10,891 nucleotides of DNA from Desulfobulbaceae bacterium (GCA_030632405.1 DAOVUU010000038.1:1-10891); one strand, 5' to 3'. Counted from the stretch's first letter, positions 1-7,617 are shown. Notes: a model not told the origin generated them from the letters alone. A program made the numbers and translations.

Positions 1-764
1 CCGATAACAATCCCTTTTTGAGAATTCTTTTCCAATACTATGCTGGCGTGTATCGTTACCCGTTTTTTCCCCACATCCTCCTTGAAGGAATCGATGAGGA
101 CCGCTGTGGAATAAGGGATTTCCTGACCGGTCAATAAAAAGACCTTCTCTCTTATTATTTCACCGGATAGAAACCTCTCACTGGCGTCAGTTGGAATGTC
201 TTCTGGGAAATATCTTGGGCCGAAAGGGAGAAGACCCAGTATTTCAGTCACCAGGTTTTGATTCCCATCACCATGCAGCGCTGACAATGGTATTACGGCG
301 TGGAACGAGTAGAGTTCCGAATAATTCTTAATTATCGGTAACAGATTAAGTCTATCTATAAGATCAACTTTATTGAGCACCAGAATAGCCGGACAACTTA
401 TCTGCTCTATATAGGATAGAAACTCTGTCTGCTTTTTTTTCTTTGCTTTTTCGGATAAAAGGATCGATGCATCAACTAGAAAGATCGCAACATCGACATC
501 CGACAAACTCTCCGTTGCCACTCTCACCATTTCAATATTCAATGGGTCCTGTGAATTGTGTAAGCCAGGGGTATCGACGAAAACAATCTGGTAATCAGTA
601 TCATTCATGATACCGACTATTCTGTTTCTCGTTGTCTGGGGCTTTGGTGTAACTATTGATATTTTCTGTCCAAGCAGAGAATTCATCAGAGTTGACTTCC
701 CGGCATTAGGAGGCCCAACTATGGCAACGAGGCCGGATTTAACCGGTTTTTGAAGAAGATCCAT
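1..764 (-). CDS. era: GTPase Era, partial (C-terminus beyond left edge)
   Basis: Era is an essential GTPase that binds 16S rRNA near its 3' end and acts in 30S subunit maturation. I translated the minus strand from the ATG at 764-762 and read 254 open codons to the edge; Era proteins are about 300 residues, so only the end of the KH domain is missing. The GTPase motifs are in order: G1 GPPNAGKS (17-24), a G2 region with PQTTRNR (42-48), G3 DTPGL (64-68), G4 NKVD (131-134) and G5 SAL (161-163). The stretch after about residue 185 (ERFLSGEIIREK) is the Era linker into the KH fold. No good Shine-Dalgarno sequence precedes the start, but the protein begins where Era proteins usually do. It is divergent from the RNase II-family gene, with about 200 bp between. 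The call is firm; the exact start is less so. Confidence 0.95.
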   Translation of the reverse strand, partial: MDLLQKPVKSGLVAIVGPPNAGKSTLMNSLLGQKISIVTPKPQTTRNRIVGIMNDTDYQIVFVDTPGLHNSQDPLNIEMVRVATESLSDVDVAIFLVDASILLSEKAKKKKQTEFLSYIEQISCPAILVLNKVDLIDRLNLLPIIKNYSELYSFHAVIPLSALHGDGNQNLVTEILGLLPFGPRYFPEDIPTDASERFLSGEIIREKVFLLTGQEIPYSTAVLIDSFKEDVGKKRVTIHASIVLEKNSQKGIVI

Positions 765-964
765 AAAGATAAGTGTAATTATTACGTAGAGAGGAGAATA
801 ATTGTGTGCAAAAAAATATTACACACTATATTGGGTCAGAGCTTTACCATATTCCGGCAACTAACAGGAAAATAATAATACGGCTGAGATATATTGCTCC
901 TTTTTTTTGCAAGTAACCATTTAGATCACATCACAATCAGTCTTTTCAAATAATCAGTTGAATT
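765..964. other. Divergent intergenic region between era and the RNB gene
   Basis: This AT-rich 200-bp stretch must hold the promoters of two divergent genes, but I found no convincing -35/-10 pair on either strand. A short inverted repeat GTGTG/CACAC lies around 804-828. No open frame of note is present. Confidence 0.4.
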
Positions 965-2968
965 ATGATAACTACGGGAAACCTTGTTGAGTACCTTGAT
1001 AACGGTAGATTTATATGTGCACTTGTAACAGAGAGCCAACCAAAACGACTCCGTCTGGTAAATCAGAACGGCCGAGAAATAAACTTACCTGTTTCGCGGG
1101 TCGTCCACTGTTCTAATGAGATCCACTCAACCAAGGTAAGCAGGGAATCCCTCACACGACATCTCCGGTCTACTACGGAAAAACGCAGTTCTCTCATGGA
1201 TGATATCGACCTTAAAGAGATATGGGAACTCACAGCCGAAGAACCTGAATCTTCCTTCAGTCCCTCTTTTTTAGCTGAATTAATTTTTGGTGAAGAGGCT
1301 AATGATGATATCGTTTCCGCTTTTCTCCGGTCAGTATTTGCAGATAAATTATTCTTCAAATACAATGATGGCCGAGTCAAGGTTAACAGCCCTGACCAGG
1401 TCAACACATTAAAAATTCAACGGGAAAAAGAAGAGAGGAAACTTCTTCTTATCAATGATGGTGCAGATGCGATTGCCGCGCTTATCGCCGGGAAAGAAGT
1501 CGAGGAAAAACTTGACCCTTTCCTTGCAGAGACACTTCACATAATTCGTGACTTCTATGTCCATGGCAACGACGCTCAAAATGCAGCTATAGCTAAACAA
1601 ATCCTCAAAACAACCGGGCAGACAAAACCTCACGACCCTTTTCACCTACTGATAAAAGCTGGACTGTGGGGGCCTAATGAAAACATTCCTCTGCTGCGAA
1701 ATGAATTGCCTGTTAATTTTCCTCTTGAAGTCAGGCAACAGGCCGAATTTATCCTGCAGCGTGGCCACACAGAACTCTTCGAGGACTCTGGCCGGGTTGA
1801 CTATACCCATCTCGCCCCCATAACAATCGATGGCCCTACCACACTTGATTTTGATGATGCCCTCACTCTTGAGGAGCAGGATGGAAATTATCTCGTGGGA
1901 ATCCATATATCTGATGTTGCTCATTATGTTCGCCCCGGTGACCCGCTTTTTCAGGAAGCAATGCGCCGGGGAACATCAATATATTTCCCGGAAGGGCAGA
2001 TTCCGATGTTGCCCCGTCATCTCTCTCAAGGAATCTGCAGTCTTATCCAGGATGAAATTCGGGCTGCATTCAGTTTTATGATCCTGTTGTCGGATGAAGC
2101 TGAGGTCCTGAAGGTAAAAGTTGTACCTTCAATAATCAAAGTAGCACGACGCCTCACCTACGATGAAGTTGACAGGATGCTCGAAAGTGACGGGGAGATC
2201 CGATTACTCAATATGCTGCGCAAAAAATTACGCCGGCACAGGATCAAAAACAACGCCCTACTGCTCCCCTTTCCAGATGTAAATATCTTTATTGACCATC
2301 ATAACCAGGTTCACGTGAACCTTGGTAAAAGTGATACTCCAGCCAGAACAATCGTCTCTGAAATGATGATCCTCGCCAATAGGGAAGCAGCAAAATATGT
2401 TGCTGACCGCATGGTTCCCGGTCTCTTCAGATCGCAACCTGAATTAAAAAACAGGATTGTATTTGGTGAAGATGACAATCTTTTTCAAAACACCCTCCAA
2501 CGCAAACAACTACCGCGAGGTGAACTTTCAACCACCGCAAAGCCCCACAGCGGGCTGGGCGTCTCTCATTACACCACAATCACCTCTCCAATCAGAAGAT
2601 TGCTAGATCTGGTAATGCAGCACCAGCTGAATACCATCGTTCGAAGACAGGAGCCCCGTTTTACTGAAGAGATGTGTAAAGATTTTACATCTGTGCTCTC
2701 ACGCACCTTAAGCGCAGCCAATAATGTGAGGCATCAGCGCCAACGATACTGGCTTCTTAAATATTTAGCTGACCGGAAAGGCCAGCTAGTCAATGCACTT
2801 GTTATTCATGCCGGACCCAAAAGAGTTAATCTTCTATTGACCGACATTCTCCTGGACTTCGACCTCCCAACGCCATCCAGATCAGGCATTGCAGTCAATA
2901 CCAACGTCAAAGTCAGGATCCTCAAATCAGAGCCACTGGACAATGTTGTCCGATTCGACTGGTCTTGA
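965..2968 (+). CDS. RNase II/RNB-family 3'-5' exoribonuclease
   Basis: RNB enzymes degrade single-stranded RNA processively from the 3' end, releasing 5'-nucleoside monophosphates. The RNB catalytic domain covers roughly residues 280-610. The metal-binding aspartates are D289, D295, D297 and D298 in IDGPTTLDFDD, with the same spacing as D201/D207/D209/D210 of E. coli RNase II. The family motif TSPIRR (540-545) supplies the arginine expected to contact the scissile phosphate. The first 60 residues form a small beta domain resembling the N-terminus of cyanobacterial and deltaproteobacterial RNase II-like proteins. The last 65 residues are probably a diverged S1-type RNA-binding domain. At 667 residues it is close to RNase II (644) and shorter than E. 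coli RNase R (813). The ATG at 965 has no clear Shine-Dalgarno sequence. Whether it is RNase II-like or RNase R-like in handling structured RNA cannot be told from sequence. Confidence 0.93.
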   Translation: MITTGNLVEYLDNGRFICALVTESQPKRLRLVNQNGREINLPVSRVVHCSNEIHSTKVSRESLTRHLRSTTEKRSSLMDDIDLKEIWELTAEEPESSFSPSFLAELIFGEEANDDIVSAFLRSVFADKLFFKYNDGRVKVNSPDQVNTLKIQREKEERKLLLINDGADAIAALIAGKEVEEKLDPFLAETLHIIRDFYVHGNDAQNAAIAKQILKTTGQTKPHDPFHLLIKAGLWGPNENIPLLRNELPVNFPLEVRQQAEFILQRGHTELFEDSGRVDYTHLAPITIDGPTTLDFDDALTLEEQDGNYLVGIHISDVAHYVRPGDPLFQEAMRRGTSIYFPEGQIPMLPRHLSQGICSLIQDEIRAAFSFMILLSDEAEVLKVKVVPSIIKVARRLTYDEVDRMLESDGEIRLLNMLRKKLRRHRIKNNALLLPFPDVNIFIDHHNQVHVNLGKSDTPARTIVSEMMILANREAAKYVADRMVPGLFRSQPELKNRIVFGEDDNLFQNTLQRKQLPRGELSTTAKPHSGLGVSHYTTITSPIRRLLDLVMQHQLNTIVRRQEPRFTEEMCKDFTSVLSRTLSAANNVRHQRQRYWLLKYLADRKGQLVNALVIHAGPKRVNLLLTDILLDFDLPTPSRSGIAVNTNVKVRILKSEPLDNVVRFDWS

Positions 2969-2984
2969 CTAACCTGGGTAACCG

Positions 2985-3191
2985 TCAGCATCCTTCAATC
3001 TTTTTTTGATCTGAAGATTTTATTTTTATCATCCATCCTTCTTTAAATCGCTCTAACCCTTTTGGACAGCTTACTGTCATCTTTTCTCCCTCAATTTTCA
3101 CAATCGTACATTTTGCACTCGCTGCTGATACATTTGAAACAAGTAGAGGTGTACAGGCTATAATGCAGACAAATTTAATCAGTTTTTTCAT
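2985..3191 (-). CDS. Small exported protein of unknown function
   Basis: I place the start at the ATG at 3191-3189 because AAGGAGGAT lies just upstream at proper spacing; an upstream in-frame ATG at 3209 lies on the wrong side of this site. The product has 68 residues. It begins with a typical signal peptide (MKKLIKFVC, hydrophobic core, then VSA or SAA as cleavage region). The mature part is about 45 residues: a beta-rich segment (CTIVKIEGEKMTVSCPKG) followed by FKEGWMIKIKS. Two cysteines lie early in this segment and one is the last residue. The layout resembles short periplasmic OB-like proteins common in Desulfobacterota, but I cannot assign a function. Its stop codon is only 16 bp from that of the convergent RNase gene, and no clear intrinsic terminator lies between them. 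Confidence 0.75.
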   Translation of the reverse strand: MKKLIKFVCIIACTPLLVSNVSAASAKCTIVKIEGEKMTVSCPKGLERFKEGWMIKIKSSDQKKIEGC

Positions 3192-3270
3192 CCTATCCTC
3201 CTTCTTCATAAATCAATTATTATTCTCGTTTATATTTTCATAATACTTACCATTTCCGCTCTTGATAGTA

Positions 3271-3302
3271 GACATAGGGTGAAGTCTCCCCATGTCGAGA
3301 CT
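3271..3302. promoter_or_regulatory. Overlapping inverted repeats, possible operator
   Basis: Two dyads overlap here. GACATAGGG (3271-3279) pairs with CCCCATGTC (3288-3296) at 8 of 9 positions, and AGTCTC (3283-3288) pairs perfectly with GAGACT (3297-3302). The site lies between the divergent small exported-protein gene and the XRE-regulator gene, about 45 bp upstream of the -35 of the latter. That position suits a regulator-binding site, possibly for the XRE protein itself. No U-tract follows, so it is not a terminator. Function is inferred only. Confidence 0.3.
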
Positions 3303-3346
3303 ATTTTCCTATAAAAAGTAATCCTGAAATTTACAGATTTATACCT

Positions 3347-3374
3347 TTGACCAGATAGAAGATATTGGTATATT
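3347..3374 (+). promoter_or_regulatory. Predicted sigma70 promoter of the XRE-regulator unit
   Basis: TTGACC (3347-3352) and TATATT (3369-3374) are separated by 16 bp. Each differs from the sigma70 consensus at one position. Transcription would begin near 3381, about 35 nt before the first ATG of the regulator gene. Confidence 0.6.
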
Positions 3375-3415
3375 AGGGGATCGAATTAACAATCCACTTC
3401 AGTCCCAGAAAAATA

Positions 3416-4327
3416 ATGACAGAAAACAACATTCCCGGCGCAATGACAATGATTAAGATAGACGGTGGAAAAGTCAAATTATTGCGTGAAAATCAAGGTC
3501 TGACTCAACTTTACCTGGCCACTGCTGTTCAGGTAACAACTGATACCATTTCACGGTGGGAGAATAAAAGATATCCCAACATTAAAAAAGAAAATGGACT
3601 GAATCTCGCGGAGGCCCTCGGCGTTCCACTAGATGAACTTCTTGAATCGCCAACTCCAGATGTTTCCTCGCCCTTCAATACTTGCTCCCATTCCACCAGA
3701 TTCAAAAAAATCTGGCCACTTCTCCTTCTTGCGATAACAATTGCTGCTATCCTTGGGACATTTGGTTACTATTTAATGGTTGCGACCACTTCGATTCCCC
3801 TGACGGCAAAACGCAGTCTGCCCGTTCACTGCATCAAAGGGCAACCGTTTCCGGTAGTTATAACAGTTACAGGAGCACCAACAGGCTCAACAGCTCTCAT
3901 CCTTAAGGAAGAATTACCTGAAAATACTACAATTCTCAAAACTCTTCCCGGGGTCAATGCTGCCGGGCTTAAAAACAAAAAGATAAAATGGCTTCAAAAA
4001 ATTGAACAGAGTGGGGTTTTTTCTTATCTACTGACTATTAACGACAGAAAAAATGAAAACTTATTGTTCGACGGCAGTGTAGCGATTAACAATGATTCGT
4101 CAAATTTACTGCCAATAACCGGAGATACGGAAATCAGTTTAGGCATACATCACTGGGCTGACAGTAATGGAGATAATATCATCAGTGATAACGAAATTCT
4201 TACCGTTTATGATCGGTACAGTGAAATTGAAGAACTAGGGCTCAATATTGATCTGATAGAGGAGATCTGGCTTGGTTCCGGCTATAACTGGGACCAGAAA
4301 ACGTCATCTTATGAAATTTTTGAGTAG
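3416..4327 (+). CDS. Membrane-anchored XRE-family regulator with extracytoplasmic EF-hand
   Basis: The architecture suggests a one-component transmembrane regulator that reads a signal outside the membrane and binds DNA inside. Residues 17-73 are an XRE/Cro-type helix-turn-helix (LRENQGLTQ ... TTDTISRWENKRYP). One membrane helix lies at about 99-122, after lysines 97-98, which puts the HTH in the cytoplasm. Residues 137-225 form a beta domain resembling DUF11-type repeats (PVVITVTGAP ... LPENTTI ... KIKWL). Near the C-terminus is a full EF-hand loop, DSNGDNIISDNE (249-260), with acidic or polar ligands at positions 1, 3, 5, 9 and 12. It is followed by a conserved-looking tail, EEIWLGSGYNWD. 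No strong Shine-Dalgarno sequence marks the start; ATGs at 3443 and 3449 would still keep the whole HTH, and homologues of this kind often begin at the latter. The next gene starts 17 bp downstream, so the two form an operon. The ligand and target genes are unknown. Confidence 0.85.
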   Translation: MTENNIPGAMTMIKIDGGKVKLLRENQGLTQLYLATAVQVTTDTISRWENKRYPNIKKENGLNLAEALGVPLDELLESPTPDVSSPFNTCSHSTRFKKIWPLLLLAITIAAILGTFGYYLMVATTSIPLTAKRSLPVHCIKGQPFPVVITVTGAPTGSTALILKEELPENTTILKTLPGVNAAGLKNKKIKWLQKIEQSGVFSYLLTINDRKNENLLFDGSVAINNDSSNLLPITGDTEISLGIHHWADSNGDNIISDNEILTVYDRYSEIEELGLNIDLIEEIWLGSGYNWDQKTSSYEIFE

Positions 4328-4344
4328 GGAATTCAGAGAACACT

Positions 4345-4785
4345 ATGGTACCTATCCAGATGGTTACAACCAATTTTCGGCCAGCAGCATATAATGCAAT
4401 TATAAAAAAAATCTTATTGCAGCTCTTTATTTTTCTCACTTTTTTGGTTTTCCAACATGTTGCCGAAGCAAAAAACCTTATCAGCGGCCAATACGTCACT
4501 TCATCCGGAAAGGAAATTATTCTAAGCTTGCAGATTCTCAACCCCGCTCCTGCCAATCTCATTGTAGAACAATATCTATCCCCAAAAAATGCTGTTGTCA
4601 GTACCTCCCCAAAGGCTAAAAAAAGAACTTCCGGAAAGATAAAATGGCTTTTCAGAAACACGGCAGTCGGCAGACTCTCCATTTCAATTCACCTGCAATC
4701 TCCACTTCAGGGGAAAATCCGTGGGGTCGTACGTTACAGAGACCCTGTCAGTGGCAACTTTATTGAATCCCGCATATCACCCTGA
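4345..4785 (+). CDS. Exported partner protein with the same beta domain as the regulator
   Basis: I do not recognise a named family. The 146-residue product has a long N-region, a hydrophobic stretch (about 23-38) and AEA at 40-42, so it is probably exported with cleavage before K43; it could instead stay anchored. The mature part (about 104 residues) is beta-rich. Its segment around 66-126, with SGKIKWLF (96-103) followed by VGRLSISIHL, lines up with the regulator's LKNKKIKWLQ (185-194) followed by SGVFSYLLTI. The two proteins thus appear to carry homologous domains of DUF11-like type. The 17-bp spacing to the regulator gene indicates co-transcription. A reasonable inference is a periplasmic or surface ligand or accessory for the regulator. 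The start at 4345 is the first ATG; the Shine-Dalgarno sequence is weak (AGAGAA). Confidence 0.7.
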   Translation: MVPIQMVTTNFRPAAYNAIIKKILLQLFIFLTFLVFQHVAEAKNLISGQYVTSSGKEIILSLQILNPAPANLIVEQYLSPKNAVVSTSPKAKKRTSGKIKWLFRNTAVGRLSISIHLQSPLQGKIRGVVRYRDPVSGNFIESRISP

Positions 4786-4957
4786 TTCACTCCTATTCAC
4801 ATGAGGGTACCTTGAACAATAGTCGACTTGAACCCGATATCGACTAGACGTCGGGTCACCTTCCCCCCTATTTCACCTTATGTCCACTGGAAAAATGGTG
4901 AATTATGCCATAAAAAATAAGAAAGCAGTTCATTAACCTTATTTAACGGAGGACATC

Positions 4958-5473
4958 ATGAAACTGAAAACCACAATTTTTATGGCAGCCATTATTTTAA
5001 TATCCCCCTTCTCATCAGCATTTGGACGGGACAGAGCTGTAAACGGACTCATTATTGGAGGTGGAAGCGGTGCTCTAGTGGGCCAGGCAATAGGACGTAA
5101 TACCGAATCGACAGTTATCGGGGCTACCGTAGGTGGTATCCTTGGATATATAATAGGAAATGAGACCCGCCATTCTCACCATATCAACTATGATCATGTA
5201 ACTCCACACTCCAATAACAGATATCGCTACACCCATGGCCCAATCATAGTCAAAGAAAAACATTATAACTCTCCTCGGCACCGCCACGAAACATGTAAAG
5301 AGACAATTACCTACACGAGAACACACGGGCACACAGAACGAATCGTATCAACGCAATGCTGGGATACAGGGAAATCTGCATATAGGTCGCGTCCCCCCTC
5401 ATCTCACAGGAATAATTCATATGGATTTAGAAATCGTGGTCATGGTAAAAAGCATTATCGTTTTCGCCACTGA
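4958..5473 (+). CDS. Glycine-zipper envelope protein, histidine-rich (17 kDa antigen-like)
   Basis: A clear Shine-Dalgarno sequence (ACGGAGGAC) precedes the ATG. Residues 1-23 are a signal peptide ending near SAFG; there is no lipobox cysteine. Residues 29-67 form a glycine-zipper hairpin (GLIIGGGSGALVGQAIG ... IGATVGGILGYIIGNE), as in the Rickettsia 17 kDa surface antigen and related outer-membrane-associated proteins. A later segment with paired cysteines (HETCKETITYT ... TERIVSTQCWD) matches the C-terminal fold of that family in pattern. The last 100 residues are unusually rich in histidine (about 15) and arginine, ending KKHYRFRH. Such proteins are thought to sit in or at the envelope; the exact role is unknown, and metal binding by the histidines is only a guess. 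It stands alone, with 172 bp before it and 159 bp after it. Confidence 0.85.
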   Translation: MKLKTTIFMAAIILISPFSSAFGRDRAVNGLIIGGGSGALVGQAIGRNTESTVIGATVGGILGYIIGNETRHSHHINYDHVTPHSNNRYRYTHGPIIVKEKHYNSPRHRHETCKETITYTRTHGHTERIVSTQCWDTGKSAYRSRPPSSHRNNSYGFRNRGHGKKHYRFRH

Positions 5474-5632
5474 AACATGAAGAGGTTCATTTATTTTAAA
5501 AACTTTCAAACATTCAACCCAACTGTAGAATAATTAGGACGTTATATGCTAATATGAAGAAAATGATAAGAGACAGCGGGAGTAAAATGCGTCTGAGTTC
5601 TTACCAATAAACTACGTGCTGGTGGGTGAATT

Positions 5633-7066
5633 TTGGATGAATCTTCTTTTGTAGATAGATGTATATGCGAGACTACCAGTGGTTTACGAGATGGCTTGTC
5701 CCTTTTCTCCGGGCCAAGCCGAATTGCGGTGATTTTTTCCGTTACCGAAGGTACTGAACTCTTGGTGTATGACCCGCAGAATCTTTTAAAAGGATACGAG
5801 CCAAAACTCAAAGACATATATTTCAAGGACCACAGCTGGGCCAGAACACATGAAAGGAAGGCCCCCTTTAATTCGTATAACTATATAGAAACACATCCCA
5901 ACCTCCAGCTTGATGGACTCATATCCTGTGGAGGGTCTTCGTCCCCTGTCCTTTATCAGATGTGGTTTACCGACCATCACCCTAATCTCTGCTCCACCGG
6001 CCCCACTGCGTGCTGGCTTGAACATGCTGTTCTCAGATTCTCACACGATATGGCCAATAAGAGCAGCCTCTATACTGGAATTTCGGGAAGTTTTCTCCGT
6101 GAATATTCCAGCCATGCAGTTCGCGATTATATAGTTGACAAGGCTAACCAGAAGCTTGGGTTGGACTACCATATCAGGATTTATCCTGTTCTGGATGCAA
6201 TTCTGGGGATTTCCAAGACCAATGAAGAAGGTGCCCGTCCTTATGGCAAACTCACCTTTATTGAAAAACGTTTTCTGGATAGTGTAGATTGTCTGGCCCA
6301 GTTTGAAGAAGACGAACGACCTCCTCTAAGTAATTTCAAGCATGTACGCAAACTTTTACAGGCTGTCGAACATTCTGACCACACTCTTATCTCAGACGGT
6401 TATACCATTCTTGGCATTGCCAGCAGCATAATTCCTCAGTTCCATATCTCTGTTGATTTTCAAGGTAAGCTTGGTTTTCTCTCTACAGACGACGAGGTTA
6501 TTTGCAGTTTTCAGGATGGCAGTTTCAGTTCAAACACACACAGGGCCAAACTTTTTGAGGTGGAGGAAACTCTTCTTGATTGCAGCATGGAAGCGTCTTC
6601 GAGGAATGATCTCTTCCAGATGGTTAAGATTCTAGTTCATAATGCGGAGGATAAAGTATTTGGCTGTACCATTGTTCTTGATTTGGCAGAATCAGCGGCG
6701 GATATTGCCGGACAAAGCCTCACTCCACCCTTAAATTTACGCGATCCAAACAAGCTGAGACTGGCCAGCGCATTAGCCAAGGTTGATGGTGCTCTACATA
6801 TCAGAGCCGACCTTCACCTGCATTCATTTGCATGTCTTCTTGACGGACATAGAATTAAAACTGAAAACAGAGCCCGGGGAGCCCGATATAATTCAGCTCT
6901 CAGATTTACAGCTCAATATCCAAAAACTATTGTAATAGTGGTCTCATCAGACAGACCTGTATCTATTTTTCAACAGGGAAAAGAAATTCAGAATAGATAC
7001 AGCGAAGGGCATCCAACACAGTGTACCCTCTGTCCTGTGCTTCTTAAGGAATGGCTGGAGGAGTAA
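5633..7066 (+). CDS. DAC-domain protein, putative diadenylate cyclase with N-terminal sensor-like region
   Basis: DAC (DisA_N) domains condense two ATP into the second messenger c-di-AMP. The C-terminal ~110 residues have the DAC signature: LAKVDGALHI with the DGA motif at 385-387, then RGARYNSALRF (415-425), then IVIVVSSDRPVSIFQQGKEI near the end, typical of the final DAC strands. The usual RHR triplet is RYN here (418-420), so activity is uncertain. The distance from DGA to this triplet (33 residues) agrees with DisA and CdaA. The first ~370 residues show no membrane helix and match no domain I can name; conserved-looking pieces are SLFSGPSRIAV, YDPQNLLKGYEPKL and LISCGGSSSP. Known DAC proteins with large N-terminal sensor regions (DACN-type) are the likeliest relatives. 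Start: the only good candidate is TTG at 5633, preceded by GGTGGGTG; an in-frame TGA at 5627 excludes anything earlier except ATT, and the first in-frame ATG would lose over 100 residues. The C-terminus has CTLCP. Confidence 0.82.
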   Translation: MDESSFVDRCICETTSGLRDGLSLFSGPSRIAVIFSVTEGTELLVYDPQNLLKGYEPKLKDIYFKDHSWARTHERKAPFNSYNYIETHPNLQLDGLISCGGSSSPVLYQMWFTDHHPNLCSTGPTACWLEHAVLRFSHDMANKSSLYTGISGSFLREYSSHAVRDYIVDKANQKLGLDYHIRIYPVLDAILGISKTNEEGARPYGKLTFIEKRFLDSVDCLAQFEEDERPPLSNFKHVRKLLQAVEHSDHTLISDGYTILGIASSIIPQFHISVDFQGKLGFLSTDDEVICSFQDGSFSSNTHRAKLFEVEETLLDCSMEASSRNDLFQMVKILVHNAEDKVFGCTIVLDLAESAADIAGQSLTPPLNLRDPNKLRLASALAKVDGALHIRADLHLHSFACLLDGHRIKTENRARGARYNSALRFTAQYPKTIVIVVSSDRPVSIFQQGKEIQNRYSEGHPTQCTLCPVLLKEWLEE

Positions 7067-7096
7067 TTCTTGGACCGTAAACCTCCCCTCTGCTGA

Positions 7097-7351
7097 CTAT
7101 ATTTCCTTTGCCCATTCCGGTATATGTGACAGAATATAGTTTTGTACAGCCTCCTTCCTCTCGGATTTGCTCACATTCTCGACCTCTGCCATAACCTCAT
7201 CATAATCAAACCAGCAAAGCTCTTTGTCGTCGTGATTATAGACCGTAAGAATTCTCCTGTCTTTCTGTTCAATATCTTCTTCTTCCTGAATCGCGCCAAC
7301 CACCTGAGTCGCCTCTGCCAAACTGAGAAATTTCACCTTTTCTTCGGTCAT
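7097..7351 (-). CDS. Small acidic protein of unknown function
   Basis: I do not recognise this family. I chose the ATG at 7351-7349 (84 residues, MTEEKVKFLSLAEA...) because GGTGA lies a few bases upstream; ATGs at 7357 and 7363 are alternatives. The frame stays open further, but there it would run through the rpmB terminator hairpin, so a longer start is unlikely. The product is soluble, without signal peptide or membrane helix, and rich in glutamate and aspartate. Its sequence suggests a helix (LAEATQVVGAIQEEEDI), a short beta part (RILTVYNHDDKELCWFDYDE), then helices to the end. It lies on the same strand as rpmB, downstream of its terminator, and is convergent with the DAC gene (30 bp between stops). 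It could be transcribed by read-through from rpmB or from a promoter within it. Confidence 0.6.
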   Translation of the reverse strand: MTEEKVKFLSLAEATQVVGAIQEEEDIEQKDRRILTVYNHDDKELCWFDYDEVMAEVENVSKSERKEAVQNYILSHIPEWAKEI

Positions 7352-7363
7352 TGTCATCACCAT

Positions 7364-7399
7364 AAAAAAAAGGCGAGCAGGAAAAATCTTCCTCTCGCC
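7364..7399 (-). terminator. Intrinsic terminator of rpmB
   Basis: On the minus strand, GGCGAG and AGGAA (7399-7389) pair with TTCCT and CTCGCC (7383-7372). The result is an 11-bp stem with one bulged base and a 5-nt loop, followed directly by eight T residues (7371-7364). It lies 24 bp after the rpmB stop codon. The T-run ends at the base next to the first possible ATG of the small downstream gene. Confidence 0.9.
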
Positions 7400-7422
7400 C
7401 AAGATGTTCTATAAATAATACG

Positions 7423-7617
7423 TTACGCTGATTTTACAACCGCACCCGATCTGATACAGCGAGTACAGACTCTGCCTCGTTTGGTACTTCCACTTGCAGT
7501 AACCATACGTACTCTTTTAAGGTTGGGAAGCCATCTTCTTCTCGTTTTATTATGTGCATGGGAAACATTATTTCCTGTCAACGGACCTTTGCCGCAAATT
7601 TCACATACCTTAGCCAT
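7423..7617 (-). CDS. rpmB: 50S ribosomal protein L28
   Basis: L28 is a structural protein of the large ribosomal subunit. The 64-residue product is full length for a short bacterial L28. It begins [12 protein letters not shown], contains the family stretch [14 protein letters not shown] and ends with the VCTRCIRSG region. Cysteines C5, C8, C51 and C54 are all present, so this is the zinc-binding (C+) form. The ATG is preceded by GAGGAG at good spacing. It has its own promoter (7715-7743) and an intrinsic terminator, so it is mainly a single-gene unit. Confidence 0.98.
   Translation of the reverse strand: MAKVCEICGKGPLTGNNVSHAHNKTRRRWLPNLKRVRMVTASGSTKRGRVCTRCIRSGAVVKSA

Noticed and set aside
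1063..1407. Minus-strand open frame of 114 codons inside the RNase gene
   Set aside because: It is antisense to the N-terminal part of a continuous RNB-family gene, with no domain or ribosome-binding site.
4832..4856. Hairpin ACCCGA/TCGGGT after the exported partner gene, considered as a terminator
   Set aside because: The stem is only 6 bp with a 13-nt loop and is followed by a C-rich run rather than T residues; a competing AGTCGA/TCGACT pairing overlaps it.
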